A stretch of DNA of 64,000 nt from NCBI GenBank assembly GCA_018105865.1, contig CM030861.1, positions 9,946,584 through 10,010,583 on the forward strand. Reading direction: 5' to 3'. Origin of the DNA: Metaphire vulgaris (taxonomy: Eukaryota > Annelida > Clitellata > Crassiclitellata > Megascolecidae). The notes beneath the pieces were generated by a model. The model had not been told where the DNA came from. It searched no databases and saw nothing but the letters and a program-made list of their open reading frames with translations. Below are positions 1 through 12,868 of this stretch, piece by piece (within the stretch, counting starts at the first letter, position 1; the number at the start of each line of letters is the position of its first letter). The position numbers and the translations under genes are program-made.

Positions 1-417
1 CTACGCCTGCCTGCCACTGAACATGCAACTGGCTGAGAAATAACATCTCTGACAAAGACGTTTTAAAAGACCAACGACGTTTTAAAACACCCCACACTTC
101 GATAGTTCCAGCGTACAACCGCTACTAACACACGCGCAACTTGCTGTACGTGCAACATACAGTACAACTGGCACGTGGTTGTTGAACCAAGTGGTCTGTC
201 AACCAACTAACATCGATTCACTACCAGACGTTATACATGATATCCATGGTTATGCACATGATATACATGGTTATAGCTTACCAGCGTTGTCTGTTGTTGT
301 AAGTGGCAAAACGGTGCAAATACAAGTCTCGAGTATTCTATTTAAGAACAATTTTTTTTAGTCAATTACAGAACTTGTGATCGAGTATTTCACAGTCAGC
401 TGTACAGGCAGTTGTTT

Positions 418-634
418 CAGAGATGGCCACGGGTCCATTTTTAGAACTCAACCCATCAAATCTTTAACCCAACCCATGTCGGCAATAGGGTTACTTGACC
501 CAACCTAGCCCACCATAAAACATTACAATTTCTTAAATCAGGACTTATTTTCTGACTCAACCCAACCCATCATAAATATGGAAAAGTCTGACCCAACCCA
601 ACCTATGGGTTAACTCAACCCATGGCCATCTCTG
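418..634. mobile_element. hAT-like MITE with TIR CAGAGATGGCC
   Basis: The element starts CAGAGATGGCC and ends with its reverse complement GGCCATCTCTG. It is flanked by AGTTGTTT (410-417) and AGCTGTTT (635-642), an 8-bp target duplication with one mismatch, which is the hAT-superfamily signature. The inside is rich in CAACCCA-type direct repeats and encodes nothing. Confidence 0.75.
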
Positions 635-1536
635 AGCTGTTTATTTGTTTGCGTTGGTAAGTAAGAGAATCAGAGGATGATGTTCAAAGCTGAACTGGTT
701 TTATGCAGTATTTTTTTGCCTGTCGTTGAGAAGAAAACATTAAAATTTTAAAAATATTTTGTTGCGTTTAGTAAACATTTTCTATCGATTTGAAGTAACA
801 TGTATTAACTTCTTAGTAATGTCGCATGCAGTTTGTTCGTATGAAGGTAGTCAGTTTGTATATTGTATCCTTGTTGCCTTCTGTTATGTTTGTAAATGTG
901 CTGTTGTTTAGCGTAATGCTAAACTTAATTAGTGTCTCTTGTATTTTGCATAGCAAAAATGTGAGATATTCATAGTGGACATGAGTTTTGAATCAGTTTA
1001 ATATGTCACTGCTATTGATGCAAACCTAATTGTGATTTTACAGGATGCTATATTCTACTTTTTTATAGCATTTAAACTTGGTTGCGTAATGGTACGTCAT
1101 CTGTGCGTGTGGCGATATGTACCGTATTTAATGATTTTTGTCTATTTTTGTTAACTTGTTTGCCAAGCATGGTTTGTTCTGTTAATTTTCCATTAGTGTT
1201 GTCTGATGTGAGAGAAATGTTGGAAATATTTCACATTTGCCTTTATAATTGTAAGCTACTGTGGTATGACGTATTAGTTTGGTGTCGATGAAAACTAAAT
1301 GACAATTCAAGAAACATGTTGTCTGAGTTAAGTAGTGTGTATTCATTATTTTTAAAGCTACTGAACACTGGAAGCCAAAGCCAGTAAATTACATTCGTAT
1401 AACCAAGTTTGAGACAAACGTGCTTTAAAGTAAAGACTGTTGTGATAATGTGGATGAACTCAGTGTTTCGTACTAATGTTTATGCATTGCAGAGTTTTCA
1501 CTTTTTCGCTTGGATTTATTAAATGAAGACCGAGTA

Positions 1537-1876
1537 AGGGGTCGTCCATAAATTATGTAACACGATTTTTGCACTTTTTTGACCCTCCCCCCCTCATCGC
1601 AACGCGACGTAGCAAAAAGTCGGATCTCCCATAAATGACACAACAGCGGGCCCGACCCCTCTTTTCGTCTCCCGAAAACTCTTGACAAGCAAAAAAGGTC
1701 ATCTGTATATATTTATCCCTCTTTTCCCTCTCCAAATGGCCTGACAAGCAAAAAAGGTCATCATTAAAAATTTTGCATTGCGTTACGTCACATTCGCAAA
1801 CCCCTCCCCTCGTCACACTTCGTAACAATTGTCCGGGCTCCCCTCAAGCGCGTTGCGTCATTTGTGGATGGCCCCT
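1537..1876. mobile_element. Palindromic MITE, GGGG-GTCCATAAATTA type
   Basis: The left end reads GGGGTCGTCCATAAATTATG and the right end is its approximate reverse complement (TTTGTGGATGGCCCC). Inside are two copies of GACAAGCAAAAAAGGTCATC at 1684-1703 and 1743-1762. A related element with the same outer ends and the same inner motif lies at 61792-62227. Noncoding; superfamily not assigned. Confidence 0.65.
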
Positions 1877-2235
1877 AATGCATCTTTGAATGGGTGGGAG
1901 AAAATTATGAAGTAATAGTTTTAATTGATTTGATCTCACATTACATGTTCACTTGTTTGTTCGAAACCGCGCCATTCTGATCGGTGTTGTGTAATTTGTG
2001 GCATACAAAGTAAAATGCTGTTCTTAATTTTCGGTGAATAATTAATATCTGAACAGTATTTCATATTATATACATGTAATAGCTAAGACGATCATAGTTC
2101 AAAACATTGGTTTGAGAATTATTGGATATTTTTATGTGACAATTTCCTTCAAGGCTTGTTCCATTTCAAATTTGCATCGGTAGCGTTGACAAATGCACGA
2201 AATCTTTAGTTTCAAGGTAATCACACACTGTATTG

Positions 2236-2464
2236 ACACCCGGGGCTGTCGAGAGAAATTCCGGGCCCCACTGCAACACAGTCATGGGCCCATAGAAAGT
2301 TTATATTTAAGAGGTGATGACCCTATTTTTGCCTGTCCGTCTTTCTTCATAATAATATGTTATAGTATTCCGTGTGTTAAGCATTTTACGTACCCACCCG
2401 GGCCCCCTACAGACCGCCGGGCCCCTGGGCATTTGCTCTCCCTCTCTCGACGGCCCTGTTGACA
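2236..2464. mobile_element. GC-rich MITE-like element flanked by CTGTATTG
   Basis: A block rich in CCGGGGCC-type sequence has inverted ends sharing GTCGAGAG (left about 2248, right about 2446). The 8-mer CTGTATTG occurs just before it (2228-2235) and just after it (2465-2472), consistent with a target duplication. Two open frames on opposite strands inside it are shadows of the GC-rich repeat. Confidence 0.5.
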
Positions 2465-3114
2465 CTGTATTGCAGACTTCATAGCAAGTAATTTTTTTAA
2501 ATATTTGCTTTCCGTGCAATAAATAATATTATAGTTTATCTGATGTATTGCGGTGCATGAACTGTGTGAATGTTGAGAGATAAAATTTCGTATGAACGGC
2601 AAGGTATGTTAAGAATCTTCATCTTGCATCATATGTACAATCGTTTCAGAATTACTTGAGCAAAAGACATAACTTTTTTGCGTTTTTTTGTTGTTACTGT
2701 ATATAAATGTACTGTACTGTAAAATCATGTTGGGGGTTTTGATTGAAACCTTGTCAGCCTATCTATCATAATAAAGGAAGCTGTTAAAGCAGAAGAATTG
2801 ATCATAATGTATAGTACATCCGTTTGAAAGAGGTTCAGGCTGTGAAAGCTTATACTCTGGATTAAATTGCATGTGACTGTAACGTCTACATAATACCTAT
2901 ACAGGCGTACGGAGATGCACTAAATCTAAATCTAAATGGGGTGACAACTTCTAAGCATAGGGGGCCAACCATTTGTTGATAGGTATGTAGTAGTGACCTA
3001 ATGCCAGGCCCAAATTTGCCACCACTGACGAAATCTCTTCAACTCATTGGCGGAGTCATGGGGTCTGCACAAAACTAGAGATTTTTTGAGGGGGGTTATA
3101 GATAGCATGGTGGA

Positions 3115-3300
3115 AGAAAATAATAATAATAATTATGCACATCTATAGCACAATTTTTAATACCCAATTGATGGTAGGCCTACTACTTCAAATCCATCCG
3201 TAAACAAAGAATACAAGAAGGATGCGTGAAGAACTTGAGAGACATTTTTGCTGGACAATTCTGTGTGTCCTATATTCTGGAAACTCTGGCTACGCCACTG
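3115..3300 (-). mobile_element. 3' end of a CR1/L2-like LINE (relic)
   Basis: Read on the minus strand, this matches the 3' tail seen at 32880-32945 and, reversed, at 54565-54700: a phrase on the dotted 'AAATCCATC' theme, then 'CTATAGCAC' and an (ATT)n tail. Only the noncoding tail and a little upstream sequence remain. Confidence 0.5.
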
Positions 3301-4074
3301 CTTCAAAGCTATACGATAAATAAAGAACTGTTATAGTAGGTTGGTTATTCGTGTATTCGCTAGGTGTCGTATCTTGTCGGTTAGTTATCGGTGAGTTCGC
3401 TGGGTGTCGTCGTAACGATCATTTGAGTGTATCGTAAAATTATGGCAATGCTCATTTATAGCAGAGGACTTAGCAGGGCTCGCCGTATGGATAAGAAATC
3501 GGTTTTACGTTAGTATAGATTAATTACTGTTTATTTTAACGGTTCATGTGTTTTTGAAAAAGTTTTTAGCATTAAATAACATCAAAACGTGCATTTGTAT
3601 GAAAACGATTTATATAGCGCCAAATTAAAGATGCAACAGCTGATAGCCCAGCAGTGGCCTAGCCAGGATTAAGAAATAAGGGACACTTCGACATTTTCCG
3701 TCAAAAGTGTTGACAAGCAAAAAGATAGTCGTTTAAAATGCTTTTAACTCTACTATCTAGTACTATCTGGTGCATTATCATCGATCTATTGCTACCCCTA
3801 CCCACTAACTACTGTCCGGTTTGGGCCAATCTCACGACAATGTAGCCCAGGAATAACAGTTTAGCAGTAGCTTTTGTGGTATTGTGGTTATATATGCTTT
3901 GAAATGCAGTTAAACATATTTAAGCAGTGCCTATTCTTTGTGATGATGAATTGAAGTCCATGTGGGGTGGACTTTTGGAATTTAACCAGTACTTTGTATT
4001 GTGCTTTGCTTCTGAAGTGTCTTGGAGTGTAATTAAGTCGTTTGGGTTGTTAAAAACTGCTTGGTTTTGTCTCT

Positions 4075-4330
4075 AGGCATGACATGAAATGTAGATCTCA
4101 AGTCTTCAGGTCTAAGCTTAAATCATTCCTTTTTCTAAAATCATATCCTCCATAGCTGTAACAACCTAGCCTCACTGCCCTTTGGATGTTGACTATTGCC
4201 TGGCTGATCACATACCTTCTCCATAGCTATTTTAAGAGAGGCTGAGCGCCTAAGAATAAGCAGCTACTGTTGTGCTGCTTTCCAAGGCGCTATAGAAATC
4301 CACGAGATTTTACTTTACTTACTTTATTTT
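4075..4330 (+). mobile_element. LINE 3' terminal fragment
   Basis: The plus strand reads as a decayed reverse-transcriptase C-terminus of the kind 'KSRLKSFLFLK', followed by a 3' UTR containing 'GGCGCTATAGAAATCCACGA' and an A/T-rich simple tail (TTTACTTTACTT). The same end phrase recurs at about 41180 and 40430 in the other orientation. 5'-truncated and inactive. Confidence 0.5.
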
Positions 4331-4447
4331 ACTTTAGATTTCAGATTGGAAATGACGTCTGTCGGGCAGTGTCAGCATTTCAGTGTTTGCCATTGTCAGA
4401 TAGCAGAATCCTGTGCACTTTGCACTATTTTAGAACATTATCATAGA

Positions 4448-4615
4448 TCAGTGTTTTATCCAGGCCTGCAGGGGGGAGATTTCCCCTAAAACATCAAAAT
4501 CCCCCCACCCAATTTCAGCAGTGGCATAATTTTTTTTGCATTAAACTATGTCTTTTCCCTCCAGTCAACTCAAACCCCCTCCCAACCAAAGGCCTGGGGT
4601 CTGGATAAAACACTT
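4448..4615. mobile_element. MITE with TIR about CAGTGTTTTATCCAGGCC
   Basis: Left end CAGTGTTTTATCCAGGCC; right end GGTCTGGATAAAACACTTA, its near reverse complement. The C/G-rich interior also contains 'TTTGCATTAAACTATGTCT'. A second copy with the same interior phrase lies at about 57022-57196. Confidence 0.65.
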
Positions 4616-5511
4616 ATAGATTTTTTTTAAATTTGCTCAAATGCCTGGCAATCATTTAAAATTCATGTTTGAGCTGTTTTTGCTTTTCATTTATGACATT
4701 ATTAAAACATTTTTTTAGCCATGCATTTGTGGGGTGATACTGCTTTTTGTTATTATGTTTGTACCTGACCCTATTTTTTGCTATATAATATTGTGAAATA
4801 TTTAAAGCTGAAAATGCGTGCAAGTCTTTGTTAAAGACTCAGTTTGCATGCAATGTACTTCTATACTATTGTTTCTGTGCAGTTAATTGTTCAAATGTTG
4901 ATTAGTGAACAAGGTTCTAGGGAAAACAAAAGCTATTGTCTTGATATCTTATCAATAATGGTTTCTACAGCGCATTTCTGTAGCATCCTGTTGAATGGTA
5001 CTATGTATCTCTACTGTGTGTGTTTGTTTGTGTGTGTGCCTTTGTCATTGGACCAATGTCTTTGGACCTCTATATGGGTTACATACATACACCACTGTTT
5101 AATGATGTCTCTCTGTTGATAATTATCATGTGATTCTTTGTCAGGAGAGGTGAGTACATTTTTAAAGTGAGTCAGTGGCCAGTTATATGTTTTTGAATGT
5201 CATTCATTTGCTGCAAAGGTTTTTTTATTGTAGTACCTGTGTGCAATGCATAGATGTAAACTTGGATGAAAAATTGGAGGGGTTCCAACTATATGCCTTT
5301 CCCCTTCCCTAGCCTGGCGTAACCTAGCCTCTCAAAAAGTAGGGGGCTTGAATCTAGATGTCTAACAGAAGTTTATGTACGTGTACGTGATGCCCTGCAT
5401 GACCTGTTTGGTTGTAAACATAAATGGACTAGTTGTTCAGTGGATGTAAATTAATTTGTGTGTAAATCTCAGTCCTTCATTACCGGATGCTGTGTTAGTA
5501 AGAGTGTATGA

Positions 5512-5612
5512 GATGTGATGAATGATGATGATGAAGATGATGATGATGATGAAGGTGGTGGTGGTGATGGTGGTGATGATGATGATGATGATGATGGCGA
5601 TGACGATGATGG
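5512..5612. repeat. Imperfect (GAT)n tract with GGT interruptions
   Basis: Long run of GAT/GGT triplets. It creates a minus-strand frame with Ser/His runs that is not a gene. Confidence 0.9.
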
Positions 5613-5862
5613 AAAGTGTGTGTTTGTGATGTTCATAGCCCTGTTAGTTTGTTTTGTGTTGTTCTTGGCCTGCTGCAGTTGGTGGTGATGGTGATGATTG
5701 ATGGTAGGTGGTGGAAACATGCCCTGGTAATTGGATTCTATCTTTTCTCTACTGTCGATGACATGCAATTGATTACCAGTAGTTGTGTACTTGACTTGTA
5801 ACCAGTTTCTTGCAAAGAATTTTCTCTCTGTGCCTCTATTTTTTTGCTGTTGGGTAAAGTAT

Positions 5863-5930
5863 GCACACAAACACACACACACACACACACGAACACACAC
5901 ACACACAAACACACACACGAACACAGACAT
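5863..5930. repeat. (CA)n microsatellite with GA/AA interruptions
   Basis: Dinucleotide CA repeat, broken by CGAACA and AAACA units at fairly regular spacing. Confidence 0.95.
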
Positions 5931-6474
5931 GCAAACACACGTCATTAAGAAAAGCAGTAAGACCTACTTAGTGTTCGGTCAAATAACTTTGAAATTCATA
6001 GACTCAAGATTAATTGATTCAATATGCTTCTTCTAACTCGGTTATCACAAACTTTCAATTAACAATGATGCATTTTTTCATTCAGATAATTTTTTATGGG
6101 AGAATAGTGTAGTAATGTACTGTATATGATCTGCTTAAGGCAAGTATAGAAATCTGATTAATATCGTTGCTGGTCCAGGTTTGGAATTCTGAATTTATCC
6201 ATATGTATGTATTTGGCATGAGTAATACCGGTAAATGTGTAAAACAGTGTATGTGAATGCATGTATTATTACCGGTAAGTAACAGTGGGGCGCTATGGTT
6301 ATTTTCAGTGCAGATCTTACTCACTTGATTGCGTCTCAGTTCCCCTGAATACATCGGGTGTGGCATGTCGCTTTAATCAAGTTCTGCATGCAATCATAAT
6401 GCAGTCATTTAGTCATCCAATGGTTTATTTAAGCAGTGACTTGGCACCCTGGCCTGACAACTCCAGCTTAGGAG

Positions 6475-6651
6475 CAGGGGCGTAGCGACGAGGGGGGGGT
6501 ATATTGGTAAATATATACCCCCAAAAATCAGACTACCTTAACATTTTAAATGTGTTTTTAAGATTTTCAAAATTTTTAAAGATTTATACCCCCCCCAAAA
6601 AAAAATCACATTATAAACCTCCCCCAAATCAAATTCCTGGCTTTGCCCCTG
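6475..6651. mobile_element. hAT-like MITE, CAGGGGCRTAGC family, copy 1
   Basis: Starts CAGGGGCGTAGC and ends GGCTTTGCCCCTG. It is bounded on both sides by the perfect 8-bp duplication CTTAGGAG (6467-6474 and 6652-6659). The interior has TATATTGGTAAATATAT and TACCCCCC tracts shared with the copies at 31474 and 53617. It lies about 260 bp upstream of the septin start codon. Confidence 0.85.
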
Positions 6652-6914
6652 CTTAGGAGTGGTCACTACCATACCCGCTGTGTTTGTTGTATACTGGTGT
6701 AATGGGGATTATGAGGTCCTTATTTCTTAGCATTCATAAATGTGGCTTACAGTGGTTGTTTTTATGGTTGGGTAGAAATTCAATGGTCTATATAGAGCAA
6801 TTATGAAATCTGACTGCTAGATAAAAATTTTGATACATTTACTGTACAAAAACTTGGGTCTTATATCTGACACTAATGTAAGGTTTTCTTTTAGCAGATT
6901 AGTCGAATGAAACG

Positions 6915-9252
6915 ATGTCACGATCCGGCCGAGTTGGATTGTCCGAGCACACCACCAATCGCCTGGCCGAGCTCCGTGCTCGAAGAGCAGAAGCCGAGCT
7001 CTCTGACGGATACGGCACCCAGCCAAGTGTACCACGCGATCCTTCCAGTACTTCGATCAATGTCAGCGCCTCGACGTTGGATAGACATGAATCAGCAAGC
7101 AGCTCCAGTTACACTACTAGTTCTCCCACAAAAGTTCTAACCAATGGGATGTCGTCGAAGACCGGAGCGGGAGATGGAGTCGCGCCCGAGTCGGAAGAGT
7201 CAAAGACGACGTCGACTCGAGCGGAGTCTGGTGTTTCGCCAGCTTTGCCCGAAACTAGTGGAAATAGAATTGCGTCATCAGGAATTCAGGTGACACGCTC
7301 GTATGAACGAGAGGATGCTGGAAAGCAGTCGCATACTGCCACCTCGAGCACTCCCGGATCCAGAATACAAAAGCGACTTAGCCATCAACGGATGTGGTAC
7401 AAGTTCGGTGCACTGCTCATTGAAACTGGCAGAAGTTAGTCCACTTGTTATTTCTGTAACTGCTAAATACGTCTTACTTCCCGGTTTTGAGCAACTATGC
7501 AGCGATAGATTTACGCACTGCGTGATATATAGACACGATAAAGCACAATACAAATTTCTTGTTTAGTTTGCATTTTTTCAGTGATGAATAAGGAAATGTT
7601 TTTCCATTTTTGTAGAACGAAGATGACTGCATAGGGTTTTCCAACCTTCCGGAGCAAGTTCACCGGAAGGCGGTCAAAAGAGGATTTGACTTTACTCTTA
7701 TGGTGGTGGGTAAGTAAGCATATGTGCACCCGATTGTATTTCTACCATCATTCAATCAAAGTCATTGTCATGTATTTGTGATTTTGATGATCATTCATTC
7801 GGGAAGTATGACAAAATGTTGGCAGGTGACCGTTCTGGCCTGGCCCTGGTCATAATTTGGTGCACCATTGATTGATTGATTGATTGATTGATTGAGTGAG
7901 TGAGTGAGTGAATGAGTGAGTGAGTGAGTGAGTGAGTGGTCGGTCAGTTGGTTGGTTGATAGGTTGGTTGGTAGGTTGGTTGGTAGGTTGGTTTGGTTGG
8001 TAGGATGGTAGGATGGTTGGTTAGCTGTTAGTTGATTGGTTGATTGATTGACTGTTTGATTGTGCATGCTGTTATTGCCGTGTTTGTGTCTAAGTCATCC
8101 CTTTGCACTTATTGCAGAAGTTTTCTGGCAGTACAGATCTGCACTGCAATAGTCATTCTTGTTACTTTTTGCTATTAACCCCTTAACTGGGGATCCCGGA
8201 TATATCCGTCCATTTTACATTGAGTTACAGTTAAATACACAGTTAAGGGGTTAAAGTGTTGCTGTTTCTCTGTACAGGGGAGTCTGGCCTTGGAAAATCA
8301 ACTCTTATCAGCAGTATGTTTTTCAACAATGACCTCTACAAGGACAGAACAGTGCCAGGAGCTGTAGGTGAGTAAGATATACAGTGTTTGATTTTTTAAC
8401 CACCCATAAGGGTCCCTACACACACTCTGTCAGGTTGGGAAATGGACATGCTTTCAAACAGACTTGGCGCATACAGTCAAATGCAAGGTTTTGTAAAAGA
8501 TATTCTTTGATTGTTGTGACCTACAATATGTAAATGGTCTTTATACTTCAGAGGCCAAATCTTTTGTGTCTGAAACTTTCAAAACAAATAAATGGAAATC
8601 TTATTAATTATATTGCACTTTCAAAAGTAGTACAGCTGTAGCTGCTTATTATTATTAAGCTCTTAGTCTAATTTTGAATTATTATTATTATTATTTAGTC
8701 TAATTTTGAAATAGCTTATATTATACAAACATTTCTATAGCACAAATATTCGCAAAGCAGCAAATGTGCTAAGCTATGGGCAAAAAGCAAGGGTCAGTGA
8801 GGCATGGTCATTTTATCCATTTATGTGATGATGTTGATGTTGATGTGATGTGATGTTCGCTTTTGAAGAGTGCCTCGAAAAATCCATGAAATTGGAAAGA
8901 CGCTATCTAGAAATCGAGGAATACGGAGTGAAGCTAAGGTTGACGGTTGTCGACACTCCGGGTTTCAACGACTCGCTTGATTCAAGTCAGTGGTAAGTGA
9001 ATGATGTTCAGCGCTATTGTTTATCCCATAAAATCCATCCGATTATCTCTTCAATGAGGATTATTTCATGTTGATGGTTTCGCAGATAACCATGGCAGCA
9101 CAGTGGAGTAGTGGTAGGGTTCCTGTCCTGCGATCGGACGGTGGCCGGTTCAAATCTGACCCTAGCCAATGCATTGGGATTTTGGACCAGTTGTTAACCC
9201 CTAATTCCCAAGTGGCATACATGCAAATTGGACCTGCCTTAAGGCAGAGAAC

Positions 9253-9316
<64 letters not shown>

Positions 9317-12113
9317 GTTTTGGTTGGGGTATAGTTGAGATGTTAAAGCACTTTTGTTGTGGGCCACAGCCTTGTTACAGCGCTATATAAATCGTCCATG
9401 AATGAATGAATGAATGAATAAATGAATGAATCATCATCATCATCATCAACTCAGGATATGAGAACTGACCGTAATTTTGTACAAATCTTTTTGTGGGCTT
9501 TGCACGACTCGTTGCGTATTTATCCGTTTGTTTTATTTTTCTTCTTTATTTGCAGCTTGAAACCAATAGAAGATTACATCTATCGACAGTTTGACCAGTA
9601 CCTTAAGGACGAAAGTGGATTGAACAGAAGGAATATTAAAGACAGCAGAGTCCACTGCTGCTTGTATTTCATATCTCCGTATGGACGTGGGTAAGTAAGT
9701 ATGCAGTTAAAACAGAAGCAATAATAATAATAAATAATAACAAGGTTTATATAGGTTCAGTAGGGTCTGCCCTGTGTGAGAACCACTATGTTTCACCCAC
9801 CCATCTGTTCATTCACATTATGGTCTTGCTGTGTAATCTCATTCTCTACCTTCTTGTGCTTATAAGTGTATTCAATATAGCCTACTTCAATGCAAGTGGT
9901 CTAAATGAAACCTGTGCTTGTAGCCGAATTGTGCTTAGATGACTAGCTGGCTTCTATTGCATAAGCTTCGTCTCAGAATTGGACCGGGTGCCTACTGTGC
10001 TGATAAGCGGTTTGTGCTTGTATCCGATGTGCTTATAAGTGGAGCGCACTGTATTGAAATTGTGCCGCTTTAAGCTGTTCGGATATTACCTTCGGTTAAA
10101 TAGCACACCAATAGCATGTACTGAATGTGATGTTATGGGGGCAGAAGATGGCAGAGTGAGTTACATGCTGGAGCGTCAGGCTGACGGAGCGGGTTCAAGC
10201 CCCGTTAGTGCCATTAGTGGCTTTCACACAGGCTGTAATGCCTTCTAAGCCACTTTAAATCATGCTAAGTTTTAAGTTTTTATAGGCTAAGGGATTTTAT
10301 GAGAGTTTAGCGAAATAAGTCTATAAGTTAATAGGGTTGTGTTTTTATCTGTATTTTATCAGACTTCGTCCGATTGACGTCAAATTTATGTCAAGACTTC
10401 ACGACAAGGTTAACATAGTTCCTGTTGTTGCAAAAGCTGACGTGTTGACACAGTCAGAGCTCCATATGATTAAGACTAGGGTAAGTGTCCATGTATTGCA
10501 CATTTGTGAATGAGATAGGCTAAATATTGATTGCTTAGAACTCACTAACTGATTTGTTTTATATATAATTTATTTCAATCCTATGTTTTTATCTTTATCT
10601 TCTTTGGTAAGACTTCTTTGTCAACATAGGTTTGGTAAAGAAGCTGAAGATATCAATAGATATAGATATAAAGATTTAGAAGTCAAAATTAGCGAAAGAT
10701 ATCTCTAAAGATACTTTTGAATATCAGAGCATTTCAGCCAAAGTTATAGCAAGGTTCAACTGTATTTTGATGTGTTTTTTCAGCCACAAAAAATTTAAAA
10801 TTACATGTATTGGTAGTAGAGATTTTTTATAAAATGCATACCTACCCGGATGGAAAAAACTTTTTTACCCTACCCTACCCGTACCGTGCGCTGTACCCTC
10901 CCGACCTTGTCCCCCTGTGTACCCGTACCCGCACCGTAACACTTTGGTTGGAAATTTGGAGTTTTTGGAAATTTTGGACCCGTCCCAGCACAAGTACTAC
11001 AAGGACCTGTGGCATGGACCCGAACCCGTGAGCCGTAAGAGACTTGATTAGGCAACAGTGAAATAGGGGCTACAGGGATAACTTTCATTGTAAATACAGA
11101 TATTAACAGATCTTTAGGAATCAGGATAATCAGTCAGCTAGCCTAAAGATAATGGGCTTGTTTAAAAGATTTAGTAGATATCATTTATCTGAGCAGGCAT
11201 TAGAGCTCAAGTTAAACAACAAAACTTTACCAGAAGAACTTAAAGAGTCCTTGGAGGAGTCAACTGACGCCATTATTGATTTATTACTGATGATGTCAGA
11301 TTATCATCTGTATTTCCTTTATGTTTTCAGTAAGTAAAATGCATGCTGTCTGACAAACTGAACGCGATGTACAAGTTATATTAATACACTTTACTCAATT
11401 TATTTTTCTATTACTGCATTGCTAATTTGCTATAGTAGTGAGAAATGAAAATATAACTTTATATTGTATATTGTATATTAAATATCGTAAATGGTATTGT
11501 ATATTGTATTGGTAGTTGTTTTGAATTGATTCTTGCCTGGTTTTAATATTGTCTGATATCTTGTTATTTAAGGTGTAGCAAAGTTTTTATTTTATTGTTA
11601 AGAGCAATTGGCTGTGATAAATTTAATATGAACTAGCAAATTGCCTGTAAAAATATGGGCAAATGGCCGCCCGGGAGAGTCCATCTCTCCCGGGAGAGAT
11701 GGACTCTCCCTGGGATAGAGCAGGATGCTTCAGTCTCAGGCGGACATCTTTAGGGAATTATTACTATTGATAAATTGCCTGCTGTCTAATATTTTCTTTT
11801 AGATATTGGACGAAATTGAAGAGTACAAGATCCACATTTATGAACTGCCTCAACTTGACAGCGATGAAGATGAAGATTATGTCCTAAAGGACAGAGAATT
11901 AAAGGTCTGCTTTCTTGATTTCTTCTTGTCACATGGTTTATGTTCTTATTAATAACTGTTTTCATGTGTTAGTTTAGTGCGGTGCTATACGATGTGTACA
12001 TTTTTCTTCATGCCTATACAATGCACTGGCATGCATTGGTGTTAACAGTGCTATCTGGTTCAGTGTTTTTTTTTGCACAGGACAGATCGTACTAAACTAT
12101 TTTAAAACCAATA

Positions 12114-12163
<50 letters not shown>

Positions 12164-12182
12164 ATTATTATTATTATTATTT

Positions 12183-12223
<41 letters not shown>

Positions 12224-12828
12224 TTCAGAGTGCTGTTCCTTTTGCGGTCGTCGGTAGCAACGCCATGGTTGAGGTAAATGGAAAAAAGGTCAGAGGTCGA
12301 GTGTATCCGTGGGGAATTGTTGAAGGTGAGTCAGTATTTTTTGCAGAAAGGAATGCATAAATGTGTCTGTAATTTTGAAGTACCAGGATGAAGATTTGAG
12401 GTCACAACCTTTAGGTTAGAGTTGAGGGTCAAAGTGCAAAAACTTCTATTGTGGTACAATACATGTGAATCTTTTCTACGTCTCTTTTTGTGTTGGAAAT
12501 CAGTAATAGTTACACAGAGTTAATGTATAACCAGTATCTTTTGCTGAATTCTGATCTCAGTACTTGCTTCCTACTCCAGTAATTGCTAAGGCACTGGTAC
12601 AATCATAATGGTTCTGTACAGGCAGAGATCTGTAGGTTCAAAACCTGACTTAATGTACGTGGTGGAGTAGCGGTAGGAATCTTGCCACTCAACCAAAGGG
12701 TAGCGGGTTCGAATCTGACTAGCCACTGTGTCTCGACTTTGGGCAAGTTGTTTACCCCTGACTAGCTTGGCATTTACAGTCCTTCACTTTGTGGATGACT
12801 TAATATGCATTAGTAGCACCCATGCTGC

Positions 12829-12868
<40 letters not shown>

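Larger units (their letters stand above)
1..6914. other. 5' flank of the septin gene, repeat-rich, no confident coding exon
   Basis: No open frame here looks like a conserved protein. The stretch holds MITEs (418-634, 1537-1876, 2236-2464, 4448-4615, 6475-6651), LINE 3' tails (about 3115-3300 and 4075-4330), a GAT-rich tract (5512-5612) and a CA repeat (5863-5930). Septin 5' UTR exons may lie here. A pyrimidine-rich stretch ending in TTTTAG at about 6891 could be the acceptor of the first coding exon, and a strong donor-like GTAAGTAAG occurs at 657; pairing them is inference. No TATA box or CpG-rich patch was obvious. Confidence 0.5.

Noticed and set aside
5469..5945. 158-codon frame rich in Cys, Val and Ser
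   Set aside because: Made of CA and GAT repeats.
7511..8067. Tandem short repeats considered as a CRISPR-like array
   Set aside because: Simple tetranucleotide repeats without spacers, in an animal intron.
9101..9200. tRNA gene candidate
   Set aside because: Head of a repeated SINE with several copies; no acceptor-stem pairing.
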